Part shown: piece after piece, positions 24,900-33,483 of the stretch
Layout: each line of letters opens with the position of its first letter
Position numbering within the stretch: the first letter of the stretch is position 1
Translations under genes and position numbers: made by a program
Notes under the pieces: model-generated
Seen by the model: only the letters and a program-made list of their open reading frames with translations
Told to the model about the DNA's origin: nothing
Database searches by the model: none
Assembly: GCA_020633955.1 (NCBI GenBank)
Contig: JACKCP010000004.1
Coordinates: 144,741 to 208,740, forward strand
From: Desulfobacteraceae bacterium
GTDB taxonomy: Bacteria; Desulfobacterota; Desulfobacteria; Desulfobacterales; JACKCP01
Length of the DNA: 64,000 bases
Reading direction: 5' to 3'

Positions 24900-27302
24900 A
24901 TGGCAAAATATTTTATCCTGATTTTATTCTTTGTTTTTTGTATTCCAGGCTCAGGCCATTCAGAAAAGGTGAAAATAATTGTGGGAGGAGATCATAATTA
25001 CCGGCCTTACGAATTTCTGGATAATGGAAAGCCTTCAGGGTTTAATGTGGAACTTCTGAATGAGGCTGCAAAGCTTGCCGGATATGATGTTGTTTTTCAG
25101 CTTAAGGAATGGGACAAGACTGTAAGTGAGCTTGAATCTGGTGAAATTGATGCAATTACCGGAATGTTTTATTCTGAGGAAAGAAGTCTCAAGTTTGATT
25201 TTTCTCTTCCATATGTACTTGTTTCTGCGGGAATTTTTACAAAAAAAAATTCACCGGTAAACAGTCTGGAAGATATTGAAGGGCTTAGAATAGGTGTCCA
25301 GAAAAAGGACATAATGCATGATTATGCCATAGCAAATTATAAGACTTCGCAAATTAAAACAGGCGATGATCCAATAGATGCAATCAGGCTTCTCAAGAAA
25401 AATGAAGTTGATGTAGTTCTTCTTTCTTCAAAGATTCAGGGTGCATACTATATTTATAAAAATAAAATCAGAGATTTAAAGTATTCAAACGTTGATCTTC
25501 CAGCACTGAGGTATTGTTTTGCCGTAAAAAAAGGTAATACAAAGCTTATAGAAAAGCTCAATGAAAGCCTCTTTATTTTAAATACAAACGGAACCTATAA
25601 CCGATTGTATGAAAAATGGTTTGGAAAGTACGAAAGAAGAGATATCTATAAAGATATTGCTGGTTATATTGCCGCAGCAGCCTTGATTTTTATGTTTCTT
25701 TTCGGAGTTGGTATTATCTGGAACTATAGTCTCAGAAGAAAAGTTAAAGATAAAACAAATGAACTTTCCGATGAAATTCAAAAAAGAATAAAGGCTGAGG
25801 AAAATCTTGAAATTATCCTTGAATCCATTGGTGATGGAGTTATGACAATTGATGGGGACAAGAAAATCATGTGGCTTAATACCTCGGCCGAATCTTTGCT
25901 CAGCCTTAAAAAGGAAAATGTAAGGGGACGGTATTATTTTGAATGCATCAGGATAAAAAATATTTATGGCAGACAAATAGATCTAAGAGTTGATCTTATC
26001 CTTGAAAAAGGCCAGAAAAGATCCCTGGAAGAGCCTTTTATTATTGAGTCGGAATCTGGTGAGGAATTTGTTGTTTCAGGTTCAGGGTCACCTATAAAGG
26101 ACAAAAACGGAAAAATCACAGGAGGAGTTTTTGTAATACGGGATATTACAAGGGAGTATGAGCTTGAAAAACAGCTTCAGCATTCCCAGAAAATGGATGC
26201 TCTTGGAAGGCTTGCAGGCGGTGTTGCCCATGATTTCAATAATATGCTCAGTGCCATAATGGGGGTTGCTGAAATATTAGAGATCAAGCTTGAGGCAGAT
26301 GATGAAAACCGTACATTAACCGGAATTTTAAAGCAGGCATGCGAAAGGGCGTCGGATCTTACTTCAAAACTTCTTTCCTTTTCAAGAAAATCTCCCATAG
26401 AAATGAAAAAAGAATCTTTTCACAATGTTGTAGAAAATGCATGCTCAATTTTACGGCATGGTATATCTCCAGACATTAAATTTGTTTTAAAACTCAATGC
26501 TGAAAATCATTTTGCCATGCTTAACAGTGCAAGAATGGAAAATGTCATTATCAACCTTGGATTAAATGCAAGGGATGCCATGCCTGAGGGAGGTACTATC
26601 TTAATTGAGACATCAAACATATTTCTTGATGAATCCTATTGCAGTGCAAGCCCCTTTGAAATTTTACCCGGGGAATACATTTACGCATCCATTACAGACA
26701 CAGGTACCGGAATGTCCATAGGTCTTCAGAAAAAAATTTTCGAGCCTTTTTTTACAACTAAGGAAAAAGGAACAGGACTTGGACTTTCATCTGTATATGG
26801 AGTTATTCAGCAGCATCAGGGAGCAATAAATGTTTACAGCGAAGAAGATACCGGTACAAGCTTTCATTTCTATATTCCTGTCGAAAAAAACACTTCAGGG
26901 CCGGAAATCCCCAAAAAAAATATAAAGTCCAGGCCAGGCCAATCTGCCCTTGTTCTTGTAATTGATGATGAGGAAATGATAAGAACCCTGGCTTCAAACA
27001 TACTTGAAAAAAACGGATACAGGGTTATTACGGCTGAGAATGGAACTCAGGGGGTTGAAAAGTACAGGGAAAATCATGAAAAAATTGATGCCGTAATACT
27101 TGATATGATAATGCCTGAAATGGATGGAAGTAAGTGTCTTGAAGAAATTATTGCAATAAATGAAAATGCAAAGGTAATTATTGCTTCAGGTTTTTACAAA
27201 AATTCCACCCAGGCCTCACTTCTTGGCAAGGGTGCAAGCTGCTTTATAAAAAAACCCTATTCATCAAGGGAGCTTTTAGATAAACTTGAGGAAATTCTCT
27301 AG
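24900..27302 (+). CDS. BvgS-like hybrid histidine kinase with periplasmic solute-binding domain
   Basis: An 800-residue sensor. Signal peptide at 1-22; a family 3 solute-binding domain in the periplasm (about 25-245, with GFNVELLNEAAKLAGYD and DAITGMFYSEERSLKFDFS); a membrane helix at about 252-275; a PAS domain (about 300-415); HisKA with His444 (GGVAHDFNNMLSA); ATPase domain with NLGLNARDAMP, ITDTGTGMS and GTGLGLSSVYG; and a receiver with Asp735 (VILDMIMPEMDG). Ligand binding outside the cell would control phosphorylation inside. The kinase-receiver half is very similar to that at 3282. The nearest free solute-binding protein is at 9070. Start codon gives a proper signal peptide. Confidence 0.9.
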   Translation: MAKYFILILFFVFCIPGSGHSEKVKIIVGGDHNYRPYEFLDNGKPSGFNVELLNEAAKLAGYDVVFQLKEWDKTVSELESGEIDAITGMFYSEERSLKFDFSLPYVLVSAGIFTKKNSPVNSLEDIEGLRIGVQKKDIMHDYAIANYKTSQIKTGDDPIDAIRLLKKNEVDVVLLSSKIQGAYYIYKNKIRDLKYSNVDLPALRYCFAVKKGNTKLIEKLNESLFILNTNGTYNRLYEKWFGKYERRDIYKDIAGYIAAAALIFMFLFGVGIIWNYSLRRKVKDKTNELSDEIQKRIKAEENLEIILESIGDGVMTIDGDKKIMWLNTSAESLLSLKKENVRGRYYFECIRIKNIYGRQIDLRVDLILEKGQKRSLEEPFIIESESGEEFVVSGSGSPIKDKNGKITGGVFVIRDITREYELEKQLQHSQKMDALGRLAGGVAHDFNNMLSAIMGVAEILEIKLEADDENRTLTGILKQACERASDLTSKLLSFSRKSPIEMKKESFHNVVENACSILRHGISPDIKFVLKLNAENHFAMLNSARMENVIINLGLNARDAMPEGGTILIETSNIFLDESYCSASPFEILPGEYIYASITDTGTGMSIGLQKKIFEPFFTTKEKGTGLGLSSVYGVIQQHQGAINVYSEEDTGTSFHFYIPVEKNTSGPEIPKKNIKSRPGQSALVLVIDDEEMIRTLASNILEKNGYRVITAENGTQGVEKYRENHEKIDAVILDMIMPEMDGSKCLEEIIAINENAKVIIASGFYKNSTQASLLGKGASCFIKKPYSSRELLDKLEEIL

Positions 27303-27327
27303 TTTTCATATTGGTAATATTTTTAAA

Positions 27328-27470
27328 TAGTGACTGGTCTAAAACGAGAATTTTTTATTCAGTTACGGAAGATTAAAAGTTTAACCTTCAGGGTACATTG
27401 AGTATTTTGAGAATTAAATTTTGAATCTGACGCAGAAATGGAAAAAAAGGCCGTTTTCGTTCAGCAACTA
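27328..27470 (+). repeat. TIR144 repeat, well-preserved copy
   Basis: A 143-bp element with left end TAGTGACTGGTCTAAAACGAG and inverted right end CCGTTTTCGTTCAGCAACTA; the inner core TTTAACCTTCAGGGTAC and TTTTGAATCTGACGC is shared with the copy at 63045. No coding capacity. Confidence 0.8.
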
Positions 27471-27497
27471 AATAAGATTTCGAGGTTTGTTTAACTT

Positions 27498-28460
27498 ATG
27501 TTTTTACTAAATAACTTTTTTAACAATATTCTTCCAAAAACCTATTCCATAAGTTTTGATCTTTTTAAAATAATGATTCCAATGACAATTTTGACAAAAA
27601 TTCTTGAATATTTCGGAGCAGTTGAGTTTACAGGTAAAATTCTTTCCCCTCTCATGGGCTTGATGGGGCTTGACGGGCAGCTCGGGCTTGTATGGGCTGC
27701 TTCAATGATAACAAATATTTATGGTGGATTGAGTGTTTTTGCAGCAATCTATCCGGGGCTTCAGGTAAATTCATGTGATATAACAGTCCTTTCACTGATT
27801 ATTCTTGTTGCACATTCTTTTCCTGTTGAACTTGGCATTGCAAAAAAGGCGGGGGCAAAAATTTTTCCCATGTTTTTGCTGAGATTTGTGTCTGCTGTTA
27901 TTATGGGCATTGTTCTGGCTTTTATTCTAAATTATTTTAATTTTCTGCAGGAACCTGCGTCACCACTCTGGAGTCTGGAAGTTACAGCTTCAAAAACTTT
28001 TTTGGGAGAGATTTTATCCCAGGCAGTTGGTTTACTATATATTTTTTTAATAATACTTTCCCTTGTTTTTCTTATGGATATTTTAGAGAAATTAAAATTC
28101 ATGGGCTGGCTTACAAAAAAAATCATGTTTTTTATTTCTCCACTTGGAATTGGAGAAAAGGCAGGATTTATGGCAGTCACAGGATTTACTCTTGGAATAA
28201 GCTATGGAGGGGGGCTCATAATAAATGAAGCAAAATCTGGTGCTTTAAGCCAGAGAGAAATATTTTTTTCTCTTTCATTGATGGGACTTTCCCATGGAAT
28301 GATAGAAGATACTCTTTTAATGGCTGCAATAGGGGGAAGTCTTTGGGGAATTCTTCTGGCAAGGATTTTATTTTCCTTTGTATTTATCTGGATTATGGTA
28401 AAAATTTTTGAGGGTATTACAGATAAAAAATTCAATCTTGTTTTTATGGAAAGTGAATAA
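27498..28460 (+). CDS. Nucleoside-recognition (Gate) domain membrane protein
   Basis: A 320-residue protein with about eight hydrophobic helices and two Gate-type modules, as in spore maturation proteins A/B and related transporters: FKIMIPMTILTKILEYFGAVEF then LGLVWAASMITNIYGGLSVFA, and later MDILEKLKFMGWLTKKIM with GFTLGISYGGGLIINEA. These proteins are thought to act in transport or membrane signalling; the substrate is unknown. It stands alone downstream of a TIR144 repeat. Confidence 0.78.
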   Translation: MFLLNNFFNNILPKTYSISFDLFKIMIPMTILTKILEYFGAVEFTGKILSPLMGLMGLDGQLGLVWAASMITNIYGGLSVFAAIYPGLQVNSCDITVLSLIILVAHSFPVELGIAKKAGAKIFPMFLLRFVSAVIMGIVLAFILNYFNFLQEPASPLWSLEVTASKTFLGEILSQAVGLLYIFLIILSLVFLMDILEKLKFMGWLTKKIMFFISPLGIGEKAGFMAVTGFTLGISYGGGLIINEAKSGALSQREIFFSLSLMGLSHGMIEDTLLMAAIGGSLWGILLARILFSFVFIWIMVKIFEGITDKKFNLVFMESE

Positions 28461-28463
28461 AAA

Positions 28464-28493
28464 AATCCGGGCCTTTCAAAATCTGCCCGGATT
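28464..28493 (+). terminator. Terminator after the Gate protein gene
   Basis: AATCCGGGC (28464-28472) pairs with GCCCGGATT (28485-28493), followed by AATTTTTT. Confidence 0.8.
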
Positions 28494-28578
28494 AATTTTT
28501 TAGAAGCGGAAATAATTTATTATGTCTATTTTGTCGCGAGATGCAAAATTTAACTCTCAAATTGTTCTGAGACTAAAA

Positions 28579-28824
28579 TCATGACTGCCCGGGAATTGTG
28601 TATGTTGTGCAGCTTCCGGTTGAGCAGTTCCTTTCCTTGACAGATGGTGACTGGCCCGGGCCGCCTCCTGAACTGGATACAGAAATGCTTCCTGAACTCA
28701 AAACCCTTTCAAATGAAGATGAACCGCATTTTGAGCATTTTATTTCATCATCTTCGTTTCCGCTTACAATAATTACTTCAAATATTTCTTTGCATTCAAG
28801 ACATCTGAATTCATAAATAGGCAT
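28579..28824 (-). CDS. FmdB-family zinc-ribbon regulatory protein
   Basis: An 81-residue protein opening with the typical MPIYEFRCLECKEIFE, with zinc-ribbon cysteines at 8, 11, 30 and 33 (CLEC and CSKC), then a serine/glycine-rich tail containing further cysteines (NCSTGSC). The family takes its name from a putative regulator of formamide/amide use, but most members have no known role. GGAG precedes the start. It lies 102 bp after the recN stop on the same strand. Confidence 0.85.
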   Translation of the reverse strand: MPIYEFRCLECKEIFEVIIVSGNEDDEIKCSKCGSSSFERVLSSGSISVSSSGGGPGQSPSVKERNCSTGSCTTYTIPGQS

Positions 28825-28926
28825 TAAGATTCTCCTTATATTTTTAAATATCTTACAAACACCTTAGGTCATATTAATTTATGGTTAAAGATTCAATGAT
28901 TTTTTACAGACCTTTAAGTCTTTTGA

Positions 28927-30597
28927 TTATAAGGCTCCCTGCTCAATCATTTCCTTTGCATTTTCCAGTGCTTTGTCAGATATTTTTTCACCGGAAATCA
29001 TTCTTGCTATTTCTGTTATGCGGTCCGTGGGAGAGAGTTTTGTGATGGAGGTTTTTGTTCTTTTATCAAAAAAATTTTTTTCAATATAAAAATGATGGTC
29101 TCCAAATTTTGCAATCTGGGGAAGATGAGTAATGCAGATAACCTGTGCGGACTTTGAGAGTTTCTTTATTTTTTCACCTGTCTTGTCGGCTGCCTTGCCT
29201 CCTATTCCCGCATCTGCTTCATCAAAGATTATGGTTGATACATTATCGTTTTGAGCAGTTGCAGATTTAATTGCCAGAACAAGCCTTGAAAGCTCTCCGC
29301 CTGAGGCTGTCTCTGAAATTGGCTTTGGATCTTCACCCGGGTTTGGTGAAATAAGAAGTTTTAAAAAATCAATCCCTGTTTCATTTTTAAATTCAAAACC
29401 GGAACTCAGTTCTGCAAAAAAATTAGCGTGGGGCATTTCAAGTTCTCTTATGGAGAGGGTAATTTCATTTTCAAGCTTTTTTGCAGAGGATTGTCTTTTT
29501 AAGCTTAGTTTTTGTGCTGATTCAAAGAAAAGTTTTTCTTTTTTTTCAAGTTCATTTTCATATTCCAGAATCTGAGATTCTGTATTTTCATAGCTTGAGG
29601 ACTTGAGGGATATTTCATGGTAAAAACTGTTTATCTCATCAATTGTTCTGCCGTACTTGTGTTTTAATTTTGTAATAAGGTCAAGTCTTTCTGTTACAGC
29701 AGCAAGTTTTTCCTCATCCGTATCAATTCCCTGTGCATAATATTCAAGTGATTTCCCAAGGTCTTCAACTTCGGCATAAATTGATTGAATCTGGGTTAAA
29801 TATTTTTTAAATTCATGGTCAATTGCAGATGCAAGTTCAAGTTCTTTTCTGATTGAAGATACAGTGTCTGAAACAGAGCCGTTTTCAAGATATAAGACTG
29901 ATGAAGCCTTTAATGAAGTTTCAATAAGAAACCTGGCATTTTTGAGTTTTTTTAACTCTTCTTCAAGTTTTGTGTCCTCCTCAGGGTCTTCAAGAGATGC
30001 ATTTTCGATTTCCATTTTTTGAAAGGATATAAGCTCAAGCTCTTTTTCCATTGCAGTTTTTTGTGATTTAAGTGACTTTAGTTTTTCCCTCAGTTCTTTA
30101 ATCTCATGGAAAATTATTTCAATCTGTTCTCTCTGGCTGTTCAGGTCTGCAAAGTTGTCAAGAAAATAGATATTGTTTTTTTCGTCAAGGAGTACCTGAT
30201 GCTCGTGCTGTCCTGATACAGATGCAAGGTTTTTTGTTATTTCATTTAAAATTTGTGCTGTTGCAAGTCTTTGATTTATGTATATTTTATGCCGGTTGTT
30301 TCTAGCTATGATTCTTCTGATTATAAGACCTTCCTCAGGATTGAAATCATTTTCCTTCATTTTTATCCAGGCCGGCGAATTTTCTTCTATTGAAAAAAAA
30401 GCCTCGACTTCCGCACTTTCTTCTCCGGTTCTTATTGCTTTTGCATTTGCACGGTCTCCAAGAATCAGGTTTATTGCATTGATTATAATGGATTTACCTG
30501 CACCTGTTTCACCGGTAAGTATGTTCAGTCCGTTTTCAAACTTAATTCTTATATCATCAATTACAGCAAGATTTTTTATGGAGATTTCTGAGATCAT
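28927..30597 (-). CDS. recN: DNA repair protein RecN
   Basis: SMC-like ATPase acting early in double-strand break repair. The 556-residue protein begins ISEIEI-like with Walker A GETGAGKS (about 30-37), has the family SGQHEHQ motif, two long coiled-coil arms (about 150-350), then the ABC signature TASGGELSRLVLAIK and Walker B TIIFDEADAGIGG. The length is standard. The start at 30597 is the first Met that gives the complete N-terminal strand. No LexA-like site was recognised upstream. Confidence 0.96.
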   Translation of the reverse strand: MISEISIKNLAVIDDIRIKFENGLNILTGETGAGKSIIINAINLILGDRANAKAIRTGEESAEVEAFFSIEENSPAWIKMKENDFNPEEGLIIRRIIARNNRHKIYINQRLATAQILNEITKNLASVSGQHEHQVLLDEKNNIYFLDNFADLNSQREQIEIIFHEIKELREKLKSLKSQKTAMEKELELISFQKMEIENASLEDPEEDTKLEEELKKLKNARFLIETSLKASSVLYLENGSVSDTVSSIRKELELASAIDHEFKKYLTQIQSIYAEVEDLGKSLEYYAQGIDTDEEKLAAVTERLDLITKLKHKYGRTIDEINSFYHEISLKSSSYENTESQILEYENELEKKEKLFFESAQKLSLKRQSSAKKLENEITLSIRELEMPHANFFAELSSGFEFKNETGIDFLKLLISPNPGEDPKPISETASGGELSRLVLAIKSATAQNDNVSTIIFDEADAGIGGKAADKTGEKIKKLSKSAQVICITHLPQIAKFGDHHFYIEKNFFDKRTKTSITKLSPTDRITEIARMISGEKISDKALENAKEMIEQGAL

Positions 30598-30670
30598 AAT
30601 GGTCTGAATTTCCTGAATTAAAAGTTGATCTTTTGTCTATGCCACAACACAACTTCTTTGTAAAGATTGA

Positions 30671-30690
30671 GATATATTCTTGAATATATC
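30671..30690 (+). promoter_or_regulatory. Perfect AT-rich palindrome upstream of ferritin-like gene
   Basis: GATATATTC and GAATATATC are separated by two bases. The right half contains TTGAAT, which with TAATAG 17 bp later could be a promoter, so a repressor bound here would cover the -35 element. The protein that would bind it is unknown. Confidence 0.45.
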
Positions 30691-30775
30691 CTTTCTTGGT
30701 GTTAATAGGGTTTATAGCATAAATCTATAGACAATTTATTTGTAAATTTTAATCAAATATCGGAGGGAATTTAAC

Positions 30776-31255
30776 ATGGCGGCATATGATTTCAGTGCAA
30801 ATGAAATTTTTGAAATGGCTATTGAGATTGAAGTTAAAGGACAGGAATTTTATAAAAAGGCTGCAGCTGATGCTGAAAATGAAGAACTGAAAAAAATTCT
30901 TCTAGATCTTGCTGATATGGAAGTAGACCATGAAGAAACATTCAAGCAGATGAAAAGTGATCTTAAAATTTCTGAAAAGGAATCAAATGTTTTTGATCCT
31001 GAAAATGAAGCTGCTGCATATCTCAAGGCTCTTGCTGATACAAAGGTTTTCTATGAAAAGGAAATTGATACAAAATCAGTAAAAGAAGTAATGAAGGCTG
31101 CAGTTACAGCTGAAAAGGATTCAATTGTTTTTTATCTTGGAATGAAAGGTCTTGTTCCTGAGAAAAAAGGCCAGGATAAGCTTGATAAAATCATAAGTGA
31201 AGAAATGTCTCACATAAGAATAATTACAAGCAAGCTTATGCCATACGTCAAGTAA
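30776..31255 (+). CDS. Rubrerythrin-like ferritin-family di-iron protein
   Basis: A 159-residue four-helix-bundle protein lacking the C-terminal rubredoxin domain. Di-iron ligand pattern visible: IEIEVKGQEFYKKAA (Glu), DLADMEVDHEETF (Glu-x-x-His), AVTAEKDSIVFYLGM (Glu) and SEEMSHIRII (Glu-x-x-His). Such erythrins reduce hydrogen peroxide or bind iron in anaerobes. GGAGGG precedes the start and the palindrome at 30671 lies upstream. It is a separate transcription unit from the full rubrerythrin at 32258. Confidence 0.85.
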   Translation: MAAYDFSANEIFEMAIEIEVKGQEFYKKAAADAENEELKKILLDLADMEVDHEETFKQMKSDLKISEKESNVFDPENEAAAYLKALADTKVFYEKEIDTKSVKEVMKAAVTAEKDSIVFYLGMKGLVPEKKGQDKLDKIISEEMSHIRIITSKLMPYVK

Positions 31256-31299
31256 TTATTGTCAGCAGAAAGTCCCTTTTCGTTTGACATTTAAATATT

Positions 31300-31329
31300 A
31301 TCGGGCAGGGTGGAATTACCCTGCCCGAT
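31300..31329. terminator. Bidirectional terminator
   Basis: ATCGGGCAGGG (31300-31310) and CCCTGCCCGAT (31319-31329) form a perfect 11-bp stem between convergent genes. Confidence 0.8.
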
Positions 31330-31351
31330 TTATAAGGAAAGGGGTGGAAGT

Positions 31352-31711
31352 TTAATTCAAAATCTCGTTTTTAAGCCATTTTTTCAATTCATTTGTTAGG
31401 GAATAAACCCCTTTATTGTGTCCCACTTCTTTCAGGAATTTTTCCTTGTCTTCACCTTCAAGAGGGATTTCAATAAGTTCTTTGGCATCTTCTGTAGATC
31501 TTTTAATAAGATAAATTTTTGGGGGATCGTCCCATGTATTTACCACAAAATAATATGATACATCGTGTTTTCCTCTTATAACGTATGGAACTCCTCCCGG
31601 TTTCCAGCTGCCTCCCCACTCAAGATAAAGTCCTACTGCATCTTCATGGGTAAGCTCCCAGTCTATCTGATTTACTATATTTAGATTCTTTTTCAGTTCT
31701 TCTAAAGTCAT
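31352..31711 (-). CDS. DVU0772-like conserved hypothetical protein
   Basis: A 119-residue soluble protein whose beginning (LNIVNQIDWELTHEDAVGLYLEWGG) resembles what I recall of the DVU0772 family found in sulfate-reducing delta-proteobacteria; the family name is from memory and unverified. Function unknown. The centre is rich in aromatic residues and beta-strand pattern (YYFVVNTWDDPPKIYLIKRS). It is preceded by AAGGAGATGCC, a strong ribosome-binding site, and is divergent from the rubrerythrin operon. Confidence 0.7.
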   Translation of the reverse strand: MTLEELKKNLNIVNQIDWELTHEDAVGLYLEWGGSWKPGGVPYVIRGKHDVSYYFVVNTWDDPPKIYLIKRSTEDAKELIEIPLEGEDKEKFLKEVGHNKGVYSLTNELKKWLKNEILN

Positions 31712-31842
31712 GGCATCTCCTTGTGATCTTTTTATTAACCTTGACTTTTACAATGCAATAGTGATGCCATGGGTAAAAATGCCTTAATTGGTATGTCTCA
31801 TTTGTATTGTTCTTGTCTGTTCAATAATGTATGATACAAAAA

Positions 31843-31860
31843 TGTCTCACTTGCGATACA
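31843..31860 (+). promoter_or_regulatory. Inverted repeat, possible activator site
   Basis: TGTCTC-N6-GATACA forms an imperfect inverted repeat about 70 bp upstream of the sigma-54-like promoter. ATGTCTCACTTG here repeats ATGTCTCATTTG at about 31793, and the palindrome TGTATGATACA (31828-31838) lies between. Confidence 0.4.
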
Positions 31861-31912
31861 TTTTTCAGTTTAAGAACTCTTGATAGATCAGGTTTTGAAG
31901 TGTTTTCATGCT

Positions 31913-31929
31913 TTGGCACATTATTTGTA
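31913..31929 (+). promoter_or_regulatory. Sigma-54 (-24/-12) promoter candidate for the rubrerythrin operon
   Basis: TTGGCAC-N5-TTGTA matches the sigma-54 consensus with the correct GG to GC spacing, the single key deviation being GT instead of GC at -12. It lies 37 bp upstream of the GTG start at 31966. Sigma-54 promoters need an enhancer-binding activator, consistent with the repeats upstream. Confidence 0.55.
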
Positions 31930-31965
31930 TAGTGTTAGCAATTTTAAAAAAACCGGAGGAAGTCG

Positions 31966-32196
31966 GTGAAGCCTGAAAACAAAAACATTCTAAAGGTTCT
32001 TGAGCTTGCCAGGGAAATGGTGAATACTGCCGAAGAGGGCGATATCCACAGAAAAGATACTGGATGCGGCATATTGTTTGGTGTACTCAGGGATTATGGG
32101 TATAAGCTTTTGAGTCTTGCAGAAGAAGAAATTGAAAAACATTTTCTGAAAGGTTCATGGGATGGTGAGCGGATAGATTTTAAGGACAACCACTGA
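31966..32196 (+). CDS. Small hypothetical protein in the rubrerythrin operon
   Basis: A 76-residue protein starting with GTG, preceded by CGGAGGA. It is mostly helical and charged, with one cysteine in KDTGCGILFGVLRDYGYKLL. I know no function. It lies 61 bp upstream of rubrerythrin on the same strand and is the first gene after the sigma-54-like promoter, suggesting a role in oxidative stress. Confidence 0.7.
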   Translation: MKPENKNILKVLELAREMVNTAEEGDIHRKDTGCGILFGVLRDYGYKLLSLAEEEIEKHFLKGSWDGERIDFKDNH

Positions 32197-32257
32197 CTTG
32201 TTTAAATCTTAAATTTATTTAAAAAATTCAACAACAAATTTCAATGGAGGGAATTTC

Positions 32258-32833
32258 ATGGCATCAGTAAAAGGTACAAAAACAGAAAAAAATCTTTTGA
32301 CAGCATTTGCAGGTGAATCACAGGCAAGAAACAGATATACCTATTTTGCAGGAGCAGCAAGAAAAGAAGGATATGTTCAGATTGCAGACATTTTTGAAGA
32401 AACAGCAAATCAGGAAAAAGAGCATGCAAAGAGATTTTTCAAGTTTCTTGAGGGAGGCATGGCCGAAGTACAGTGGTCCTTTCCAGCCGGCGAGATAAAG
32501 TCCACAAAAGAAAATCTTATTGCAGCTGCAGACGGTGAACATGAAGAACATTCAGATATGTATCCAGCTTATGCAAAAATCGCAAGAGAAGAAGGTTTTG
32601 AAGCAATAGCCATTGTGTTTGAAAAAATTTCAATAGCAGAAAAACAGCATGAAAAGCGTTTCCGTACACTGGCTGAAAATATTGAAAAAGGCATTGTTTT
32701 TAAAAGAAATGAAAAGGTTACCTGGAGATGCAGGAACTGCGGATATCTTCATGATGGTGAAGAAGCTCCTGGAATGTGTCCTGCATGCGCACACCCACAG
32801 GCTCATTTTGAACTTCTTGGCGAAAATTATTAA
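32258..32833 (+). CDS. rbr: Rubrerythrin
   Basis: NAD(P)H-linked peroxidase of anaerobes that reduces hydrogen peroxide through a di-iron centre. The 191-residue protein has a ferritin-like domain with ligands in AFAGESQARNRYTYFA, EETANQEKEHAKRFF, AADGEHEEHSDMYPAYA and EKISIAEKQHEKRF, and a C-terminal rubredoxin domain with CRNCG and CPACAHP holding one iron. Length and domain order match classical rubrerythrin. GGAGGG precedes the start. It is followed by desulfoferrodoxin at 24 bp, so superoxide reduction and peroxide reduction are co-expressed. Confidence 0.97.
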   Translation: MASVKGTKTEKNLLTAFAGESQARNRYTYFAGAARKEGYVQIADIFEETANQEKEHAKRFFKFLEGGMAEVQWSFPAGEIKSTKENLIAAADGEHEEHSDMYPAYAKIAREEGFEAIAIVFEKISIAEKQHEKRFRTLAENIEKGIVFKRNEKVTWRCRNCGYLHDGEEAPGMCPACAHPQAHFELLGENY

Positions 32834-32857
32834 TAAAGGTTTAAGGGACTCGTTATC

Positions 32858-33241
32858 ATGGCTGAAAAAATGGAAGTTTATAAATGCATTGTATGTACAA
32901 ATATTGTTGAGGTTCTAAGAGGCGGCAAGGGAGAACTTGTCTGCTGCGGAAAACCAATGAAGAACATGAAGGAAAATACTGAAGATGCTGCAAATGAAAA
33001 GCATGTTCCTGTTGTCGAAAAGCTTGATGGAAAAGTCAAGGTCACAGTAGGAAGCACTCTTCATCCAATGGAAGACAAGCATTATATTGAATGGATTCAG
33101 GTAATAACTGAAGATGGAACTTCTTACAGAAAATACCTTGAACCAGGGCAAAATCCATCTGCTGAATTTCCTGTATCTGCCGATAAAATAATTGCAAGAG
33201 AATATTGTAATCTTCACGGTATGTGGAAATTTGAGTCTTAA
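32858..33241 (+). CDS. dfx: Desulfoferrodoxin (superoxide reductase)
   Basis: Reduces superoxide to hydrogen peroxide without making oxygen. The 127-residue protein is the two-iron class: the N-terminal desulforedoxin-like domain has CIVC and a CC pair (ELVCCGKPM), and the catalytic domain has histidine ligands in EKHVPVV, GSTLHPMEDKHYIEW and the Cys-x-x-His in EYCNLHGMWKF. The conserved lysine/glutamate loop (GSTLHPME) is present. It lies just downstream of rubrerythrin and its product would feed it. Confidence 0.97.
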   Translation: MAEKMEVYKCIVCTNIVEVLRGGKGELVCCGKPMKNMKENTEDAANEKHVPVVEKLDGKVKVTVGSTLHPMEDKHYIEWIQVITEDGTSYRKYLEPGQNPSAEFPVSADKIIAREYCNLHGMWKFES

Positions 33242-33248
33242 ATAAATT

Positions 33249-33274
33249 AAAGGCAGGAGAAATCCTGCCTTTTT
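33249..33274 (+). terminator. Terminator or attenuator after dfx
   Basis: AAAGGCAGGA (33249-33258) pairs with TCCTGCCTTT (33263-33272) followed by TT. It separates dfx from the small rubredoxin-like gene, which may be expressed by read-through. Confidence 0.8.
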
Positions 33275-33315
33275 AATTGTAAGTCCCGTGGTAACCATAA
33301 AAAAGGAGATCAAAA

Positions 33316-33483
33316 ATGGCAAATTGGAAATGCACCAACTGCGGATATCAGCTTGAAGCTGAAATGCCGCCTGAAACATGTCCTTCATGCAAGCAGAAAT
33401 GCGAATTTGTAGACAACACATGTTATACTCCTGATTGTCACTGGGAAGGAAAAGACGATAGAATAGGACACAATAAAAAATAA
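33316..33483 (+). CDS. Small rubredoxin-like protein, 55 residues
   Basis: A short gene with a strong ribosome-binding site (AAAAGGAGAT). The product opens WKCTNCGYQLEAEMPPETCP and has CxxCG at 6-9 and CPxC at 22-25, the same iron-binding arrangement as the C-terminal domain of rubrerythrin, followed by three more cysteines (29, 36, 41). It is probably an electron carrier for the rubrerythrin/desulfoferrodoxin pathway. The extra cysteines are unusual for a rubredoxin and may bind a second metal. It is the last gene in the cluster. Confidence 0.85.
   Translation: MANWKCTNCGYQLEAEMPPETCPSCKQKCEFVDNTCYTPDCHWEGKDDRIGHNKK

Noticed and set aside
30671..30690. Classical PerR or Fur box
   Set aside because: The palindrome does not match the usual core closely enough to name the regulator.
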